Below are positions 58,953 through 64,000 of a stretch of 64,000 nt of DNA, piece after piece. The notes under the pieces are model-generated. The model searched no databases, was not told the origin of the DNA, and was given only the letters and a program-made list of their open reading frames with translations. Location: the NCBI RefSeq assembly GCF_900230185.1, contig NZ_OCSR01000001.1:1550001-1614000 (forward strand), written 5' to 3'. A program made the position numbers and the translations under genes. Source of the DNA: Burkholderia sp. OK233 (lineage in GTDB: Bacteria; Pseudomonadota; Gammaproteobacteria; Burkholderiales; Burkholderiaceae). How positions within the stretch are numbered: the stretch's first letter is position 1; every line of letters begins with the position of its first letter.

Positions 58953-60119
58953 ATGAAAACAATACTTAAAACGCTGACGTGCGTGCTGGCGTTTCCACTC
59001 GCGCTTGCAGGATGTGGAAGCGGGGGTGGCGATGGCGGCAGCACTCCCACGGGCACGCTCCATGTCCAGATGACAGACTCCCCGTCATGCGGTTTCGATC
59101 ACGTATATGTGACGGTCAGCAAGGTTCGTGTCAACACGAACGCGCAGGCCGGTGACACCGACGGCGGCTGGACTGACGTGGCATTATCGACCCCGCAGAA
59201 GATCGATCTGCTATCGCTGACCAACGGCGTGCTGGCCGACCTCGGACAAACCGCATTGCCCACCGGCCAGTATCAGCAGGTTCGTCTGGTGCTCGCGCAG
59301 AATCAGGGCAACACGCTGGCGAATTCGATTGTTCCGACCGGCGGCGGCGAGCAGCCGCTCGACACGCCAAGCGCCACGCAAAGCGGCTACAAGATCATCC
59401 GTCCGTTCACCGTCCAACCCAACACGCTGGTCGATCTCGTACTCGACTTCAACGCGTGCAAATCGATCGTCCAGAAAGGTAACGGCTCTTACAGTCTGAA
59501 GCCGGTTGTGACCGCGACGCCGACGGTGGTGAGCGGCACGATCTCCGGCTACGTCGCGCCGGTCGAAGCCGGGGCAGCCGTTTATGCAGAGCAGAACGGC
59601 CACGTCATCAAGGGCACCGTTGCCGACACCAATGGACAGTTCGTGCTGACGCCGCTCGAGCAGAGTTCAACCAACGGCAACTATGATGTCGTCATCGTGC
59701 AGAATAGCGTTGCCACGGGTATCGTGCGCTCGGTGCCGGTCGTTGTTAATACATCGACAGTCGTGGCCACGTCGTCGGCACCGATCGCGTTGCCGGCTTC
59801 CGTGATGCACGTCGCAAGCGGGACAGTTCTGCCGGTCAGTGCGCAAGCCATCGTACGGGCATTGCAACCGATTGGCGGCCTCAACTACGAAATCACCAGC
59901 GCGAACGCCAATCTGGATAGCGGTGCCTACGCGTTGAACCTGCCAGCCGCCGCACCACTGATCGGCACTTATTCGGGGAGCCTGCCGGTTGCGCTGGCCC
60001 CGGCCGCAAGCGTCGCTGGACAGTACACCGCGGAAGCCGATAGCGTGAGCGGTGCGACCCAGTCGTCCGCAGTCAACGTATCGACAACCGATCAGGCCAA
60101 CGTCAACTTCAGTTTCTAA
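58953..60119 (+). CDS. DUF4382 lipoprotein
   Basis: 388 residues. MKTILKTLTCVLAFPLALAGC gives lipobox LAGC. Next comes GTLHVQMTDSPSCGFDHVYVTVSKVRVN and the rest of the DUF4382 domain (to about 190), then repeats of a carboxypeptidase-regulatory-like beta fold (SGTISGYVAPVEAGAAVYAEQNGHVIKGTVADTNGQFVLTPL). Cell-surface or periplasmic, function unknown. GC-rich and codon-normal. Confidence 0.85.
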   Translation: MKTILKTLTCVLAFPLALAGCGSGGGDGGSTPTGTLHVQMTDSPSCGFDHVYVTVSKVRVNTNAQAGDTDGGWTDVALSTPQKIDLLSLTNGVLADLGQTALPTGQYQQVRLVLAQNQGNTLANSIVPTGGGEQPLDTPSATQSGYKIIRPFTVQPNTLVDLVLDFNACKSIVQKGNGSYSLKPVVTATPTVVSGTISGYVAPVEAGAAVYAEQNGHVIKGTVADTNGQFVLTPLEQSSTNGNYDVVIVQNSVATGIVRSVPVVVNTSTVVATSSAPIALPASVMHVASGTVLPVSAQAIVRALQPIGGLNYEITSANANLDSGAYALNLPAAAPLIGTYSGSLPVALAPAASVAGQYTAEADSVSGATQSSAVNVSTTDQANVNFSF

Positions 60120-60169
60120 CTATCACCACGCGATGAAGGAAGGGTGCAAGCCCTTCCTCGAGGAATCCC

Positions 60170-60356
60170 ATGAAAAAAATCTTTTGTGTCCTGACGGCGG
60201 GTGTCGCCCTGCTGGGCGGGTGTCGCCCTGCTGGGCGGCTGTGCACTGTATGTGCCTGATTCGCCGGGCGTGGTTGTCGTGCCGCAAGGCGGGCCCCAAG
60301 GTGGTCCGGGCAACGGTTTCTGTCCGCCGGGACAGGCGAAAAAGGGGAATTGCTGA
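60170..60356 (+). pseudogene. Small lipoprotein gene broken by a 19-bp tandem duplication
   Basis: The unit GCGGGTGTCGCCCTGCTGG occurs twice in tandem (60197-60215 and 60216-60234). With both copies the frame reads MKKIFCVLTAGVALLGGC and then 11 unrelated residues to a TGA at 60257. If one copy is removed, a 55-residue lipoprotein results, ending GNGFCPPGQAKKGNC at the TGA 60354-60356, with the lipobox LLGGC. So a recent slippage-like duplication shifts the frame. The truncated product still carries the lipobox. Confidence 0.7.
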
Positions 60357-60366
60357 CGAGAAGCGA

Positions 60367-60410
60367 GATGAAACACAGAGGGCGCCTGCGGGCGCCCTCT
60401 GTGTTTCATC
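60367..60410. terminator. 20-bp perfect hairpin, probable bidirectional terminator
   Basis: GATGAAACACAGAGGGCGCC pairs exactly with its complement at 60391-60410 across a TGCG loop. It separates the broken lipoprotein from the minus-strand secreted gene, whose stop overlaps its right edge by two bases. Confidence 0.75.
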
Positions 60411-60810
60411 AAGTCGAATGGCTGATTGCGACGTGCTGGCTGTGGTGGAGCTTCGTGCTCACCCGCGCATGCGAGTGTGAACGCGCATGATCTGTTTGAG
60501 CCGCATGAAGACTCTTGCTCGTTTGCGCGTCGGCACGGTCTGCCTGCGTGTCCGATCGATCCGCCGCGCGGGCAAGGCCGGCATCGCGGTCGGCTGAACT
60601 GAAGCCGTTGGTGTTGCTGACGCCCTTGCTGCTCATGTGACCGGCGGACATGCCGCCCGCGTTGCCGCCCAGACCACCGTGTCCGGCCCCTCCGCTGCCT
60701 CCCGCTCCGCCGCCTCCACCGTTTCCGCCTCCATTGCCACCCGCTGCCGCAAGGGCTGACACGGACGCAAGTGCCACGAGGCTTGCAGCAATCCATTGCA
60801 CTGTTTTCAT
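60409..60810 (-). CDS. Secreted Gly- and His-rich protein, 133 aa
   Basis: Signal MKTVQWIAASLVALASVSALA, then a Gly/Ser run (GGNGGGNGGGGGAGGSGGAGHGGLGG) and a hydrophilic C-terminal half with His and Ser (ARSHSHARVSTKLHHSQHVAISHST). The ATG at 60810 follows GGGAAAG. Histidines could bind metal. No family recognised. Confidence 0.65.
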   Translation of the reverse strand: MKTVQWIAASLVALASVSALAAAGGNGGGNGGGGGAGGSGGAGHGGLGGNAGGMSAGHMSSKGVSNTNGFSSADRDAGLARAADRSDTQADRADAQTSKSLHAAQTDHARSHSHARVSTKLHHSQHVAISHST

Positions 60811-61151
60811 TTTCGCTTTCCCGACGTCCACCTGAATGCTTCGATTGTACGAACGGCGCGCGTCCGTAACCCAGAACACTTGTAATCGACTGTAAGTAGC
60901 GTGGTCTCGTCGCCACGGATCGGCCTCGATTCCTCGGCTGATTGCGACAAACAAAGCAGATCGACTCCGAACCCGATGTGGCTGGTACCCGTTCGCAAAG
61001 TACGGAAGCAAATGCGGCGGATGGCGGCCATCAGCAACACACGAACGGCCAGGTGGGCCAATTGCGGGTTTCAAAGCTGGCGGGCGCGAGTCGAAACCAG
61101 ATCAAGGAGCGACTCAAGACACAACCCGATGATTAGCGGCCCACTTCCGGT

Positions 61152-61169
61152 GGTATTTTTGGTGGTATC
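61152..61169 (+). repeat. 18-base repeat near the right end of the island
   Basis: Identical, same orientation, to 30,511-30,528. In the left end the same sequence lies 112 bases inside the attachment site. It ends 56 bases before the right attachment site here. Confidence 0.6.
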
Positions 61170-61225
61170 TGCATGATGCAAATGAGACAGAGCAGCGACA
61201 GGAAAGCGATAGCAAGGATTTTTTC

Positions 61226-61247
61226 ATTCCGGCCCTGGCACCAAAAG
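61226..61247 (+). repeat. Right attachment site (attR)
   Basis: 22 bases matching the tRNA-Leu 3' end and 4 flanking bases at 30,377-30,399 with one G deleted from the acceptor stem. No tRNA gene surrounds it. It marks the probable right boundary of the island; the permease gene (minus strand) starts 120 bases to its right. Confidence 0.7.
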
Positions 61248-61366
61248 AAATTCCAGCAGTCCCGCACAATAATTGCCTAAGCAATATGTGACGTTCCGCC
61301 GCATATTGAAGCTCTTCTCGACATTGGGCGATCCGACGCCAATGGCGCCGGCACCCAATATCTGTC

Positions 61367-62752
61367 TTACCGCCCTGCCACCTGCGCGCCGCCATGCATC
61401 GCTGCACGCCGGCGCTTGAACACATAGCCGGCCCACATCACGACCAGCCATGCGGGCACGAGCCACACCGAAACCGACAGGCCCGGCGTCATCGCCAGAA
61501 TCACGAGGATCAGCGCCATGAAAGCAAGGCAGATCCAGTTGCTGACCGGGAACCAGAACGACTTGAACACGAGCGTCTCGCCCGCTGCCACCATCGCCTT
61601 GCGCGACTTCAGATGCGTCAGGCTGATCAGGGCCCAGTTCAGCACCAGCGCGGCCACCACCAGCGCCATCAGCAGACCGAGCGCTTCGGCCGGAATCAGA
61701 TAGTTGACGATCACGCAGGTGAACGTGGCGAGCGCCGACAGACCAATCGCCATATACGGCACGCCACGGCGATCGACTTTCATCAGCGCACGCGGTGCGT
61801 TGCCCTGTTCCGCTAGACCGTAGAGCATGCGGCTATTCGCATACACGCCACTGTTATAGACCGACAGCGCCGCGGTCAGCACCACCACGTTGAGGATGTT
61901 CGCGGTCAGCGTCGAGCCGATCTGCGAGAAGATCATCACGAACGGGCTGCCACCGGCCGCGACCTGATTCCACGGATACAACGAAAGCAGCACCGCCAGC
62001 GAGCAGATGTAGAAAATCAGAATCCGGTAGATCACCTGATTCACGGCTTTCGGAATGCTCTTTTGCGGATCGGCCGCTTCAGCGGCCGTAATGCCGATCA
62101 ACTCGAGCCCGCCGAATGAAAACATGATCACCGCGAGCATCATGAACAGGCCATGAAAACCGTGCGGGAAAAAGCCGCCGTCGGCCCAGAGATTGGTGAT
62201 CGACGCTTGCGGACCACCATGGCCGCTGATCAGCAGATAGCCGCCGAACAGGATCATGCCGATCACCGCCACGACCTTGATGATCGCAAACCAGAATTCG
62301 GTTTCGCCGTAAGCTTTGACGTTGGCGAGATTGATCGCGTTGATGACGGCGAAGCACACCAGCGCGGATACCCACGACGGCACACCCGGCCACCAGTAAT
62401 GCACGTAGGTGCCGACTGCAGTCAGCTCGGCCATGCTCACGAGCACATACAGCACCCAATAGTTCCAGCCGGACAGAAAGCCCGGGAAATCGCCCCAATA
62501 CTTGTACGCGAAGTGGCTGAACGAACCGGCGACCGGTTCCTGCGCGACCATTTCGCCAAGCTGCCGCATGATCATGAAGGCGATGATGCCGCCGATCGCG
62601 TAGCCAAGAATCATTGACGGGCCGGCTGCCTTCAACACGCTGGCGGAGCCGAGAAACAGGCCCGTGCCGATCGCCCCGCCCAGCGCGATCAGCTGGATGT
62701 GACGATTCTTCAGCCCGCGCTTCAGGCCGTCTTGCTGCTGTGCACTATTCAA
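61367..62752 (-). CDS. Amino acid permease (APC/AAT family)
   Basis: 461 residues, 12 membrane helices. QLIALGGAIGTGLFLGSASVLKAAGPSMILGY is the AAT-family opening with the GTGLFLG substrate loop. VKAYGETEFWFAIIKVVAVIGMI and EAADPQKSIPKAVNQVIYRI are also typical. Likely a proton-coupled importer of aromatic or neutral amino acids (AroP/PheP/ProY type); the substrate is not decidable here. Confidence 0.9.
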   Translation of the reverse strand: MNSAQQQDGLKRGLKNRHIQLIALGGAIGTGLFLGSASVLKAAGPSMILGYAIGGIIAFMIMRQLGEMVAQEPVAGSFSHFAYKYWGDFPGFLSGWNYWVLYVLVSMAELTAVGTYVHYWWPGVPSWVSALVCFAVINAINLANVKAYGETEFWFAIIKVVAVIGMILFGGYLLISGHGGPQASITNLWADGGFFPHGFHGLFMMLAVIMFSFGGLELIGITAAEAADPQKSIPKAVNQVIYRILIFYICSLAVLLSLYPWNQVAAGGSPFVMIFSQIGSTLTANILNVVVLTAALSVYNSGVYANSRMLYGLAEQGNAPRALMKVDRRGVPYMAIGLSALATFTCVIVNYLIPAEALGLLMALVVAALVLNWALISLTHLKSRKAMVAAGETLVFKSFWFPVSNWICLAFMALILVILAMTPGLSVSVWLVPAWLVVMWAGYVFKRRRAAMHGGAQVAGR

Positions 62753-62966
62753 AATTGCGCCCCAGTGTATGGATATCGATCGCCCGATCGGACTTATGGT
62801 CCGTCCCGGCAGAACCTGAAATTTTACCGTGGCCGATATTATCTAAATACTGGGAGCAACCCGCGCTTGGTTCTGCGCCGCACTTAACGGCGAGGATAGT
62901 GATTGTCACTGGCGTGGGGCTTCTGTATGTTGCCCTAGTCGAGGTTTCAGCCTTCGGAGATTCAAC

Positions 62967-63923
62967 ATGTTGCCCAAACATCTGCTTTGCGCCGCTGCTT
63001 TGTGTCTCTGTTTCTCCGCGGCGGGTGCCCTCGCGCAAACCGCGGCGCCCACGGCAGAACCCGCCGCCGAACCGGCCGACATGCCGGGTATGGAGTCGAG
63101 CGCACCGGAAGCACCGGAGCCACCCGCGGCGCCGGCCGCAACGCCGGCAACACCCGCCGCCACGCCTGCGACACCCGCTACTCCCAAAGCAACAGCAGCC
63201 AAACCACCCGCAGCACCGATGACCGGCCCCGTACGCAACGTCGTGCTGGTTCATGGCGCTTTCGTCGACGGGTCGAGCTGGAACGGTGTCGTCGCGAAAT
63301 TGCAGCAGAAGGGTTATCACGTGAGTTCGGTGCAGAACCCGCTCACGTCGCTCGCCGACGATGTCGCTGCCACCCGCCGTGTTCTCGCGCGCCAGGATGG
63401 CCCGACCATCCTCGTAGGACATTCATGGGGCGGCGTCGTGATCACTGAAGCAGGCGCGAACGCGCCGAACGTCGCCGGTCTCGTCTACGTGGCGGGCATT
63501 GCACCGGACCTGCACGAATCTACGATGGACCTGATGAAGCGCGCGGCGCCGGCGCCCGCGAGTCAAGGCATCACAGCGGACCCGACGGGCTTCTTGTGGC
63601 TCGACCGTAGCAAATATCACGCCGACTTCGCCGCCGACATACCCGAGAATCTGACGCGCGTGCTCTCCGCCGCGCAACAGCCGATCGCCGCCAGGGCCTT
63701 CAGCGAAACGGTCAGTCAGGTCGCGTGGCGGGAAAAGCCTTCGTGGTACATCGTGACGACGAGGGACCGTGCGATATCCCCCGAAGTCGAACAGTTCATG
63801 GCCAACCGGATGGGCGCGAAGATCGTGCCGATCTCATCGAGCCATCTCGTGCCGGTGTCGCATGCGGGGGCAGTTGCGGATGTGATCGATCGGGCAGCGC
63901 GGGAGTTGAGCCGGCAACAGTAG
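62967..63923 (+). CDS. Secreted alpha/beta hydrolase
   Basis: 318 residues. Signal peptide MLPKHLLCAAALCLCFSAAGALA, an about 65-residue Pro/Ala/Glu/Thr-rich linker, then an alpha/beta hydrolase: oxyanion loop VLVHGAFVDGSSW, nucleophile elbow VGHSWGGVVITEAG, and a conserved histidine in SSSHLVPVSHAGAVADVI. The fold resembles small esterases or plant-like hydroxynitrile lyase-type enzymes. Substrate unknown; probably periplasmic. Confidence 0.85.
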   Translation: MLPKHLLCAAALCLCFSAAGALAQTAAPTAEPAAEPADMPGMESSAPEAPEPPAAPAATPATPAATPATPATPKATAAKPPAAPMTGPVRNVVLVHGAFVDGSSWNGVVAKLQQKGYHVSSVQNPLTSLADDVAATRRVLARQDGPTILVGHSWGGVVITEAGANAPNVAGLVYVAGIAPDLHESTMDLMKRAAPAPASQGITADPTGFLWLDRSKYHADFAADIPENLTRVLSAAQQPIAARAFSETVSQVAWREKPSWYIVTTRDRAISPEVEQFMANRMGAKIVPISSSHLVPVSHAGAVADVIDRAARELSRQQ

Positions 63924-64000
63924 GCTGTCGCCGGTCACGCCCTCCGTCACACGGTTCAGCGCAGCATGAACGACATCGCCGACAGGCAGTTCAGCATGCG

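Noticed and set aside
63924..64000. A gene starting at the right edge
   Set aside because: Only 77 bases remain, with no ribosome site or recognisable protein sequence.

Overview
The window is high-GC chromosomal DNA from a Burkholderiaceae bacterium, most likely Paraburkholderia. This is judged from the protein sequences and from the arrangement of rph-rdgB-hemW, the split riboflavin genes, hemL and ubiD. No database search was possible, so the genus is an inference. Gene density is high, three tRNA genes (Ser-UGA, Gly-CCC, Leu-CAA) are present, and no rRNA or CRISPR array was seen.

Bases 1 to about 30,400 look like ordinary core chromosome. The window opens inside rph (RNase PH), which overlaps rdgB and hemW. 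After tRNA-Ser come small secreted proteins, a RidA protein, a Bcr-type exporter and an EVE-like protein. Then hemL, ribD and ribE, ilvD on the other strand, and the ribBA-ribH-nusB run. Next come an aminotransferase, a lytic transglycosylase, ubiD, a LysE exporter, a PLP-dependent dehydratase, a DUF2520 protein, YggT, tRNA-Gly, trmB, uppP and hemN. This half covers haem, riboflavin, ubiquinone and tRNA biosynthesis or maintenance.

Bases about 30,377 to 61,247 look like an old integrated island. The 3' end of tRNA-Leu (CAA) is repeated, with one base missing, at 61,226-61,247. An 18-base sequence lies just inside each end (30,511 and 61,152), and a broken tyrosine integrase lies directly after the tRNA. 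The left third carries an extradiol dioxygenase-like gene with an aromatic-acid transporter, and a membrane-sugar transfer cassette (GT87, GT2, methyltransferase, GtrA). The middle (37-42.8 kb) is a decayed zone with a group II intron, a ParB-like remnant, a Tn3 transposase remnant and unknown small ORFs. The right half (42.9-58 kb) is a complete-looking Tad/Flp pilus locus: three pilin genes, prepilin peptidase, an unusual AAA+ ATPase with a winged-helix-like N-terminus, CpaB, secretin, a lipoprotein, three TadE/G-type pseudopilins, CpaE, CpaF, TadB and TadC. A sigma-54 activator follows. The island ends with small secreted proteins, one of them broken by a 19-base tandem duplication.

After 61.3 kb core-like genes resume with an amino acid permease and a secreted alpha/beta hydrolase. 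The best candidates for something not well described are the ATPase inside the Tad locus, the tRNA-Leu island as a unit, and a possible structured small RNA upstream of trmB.
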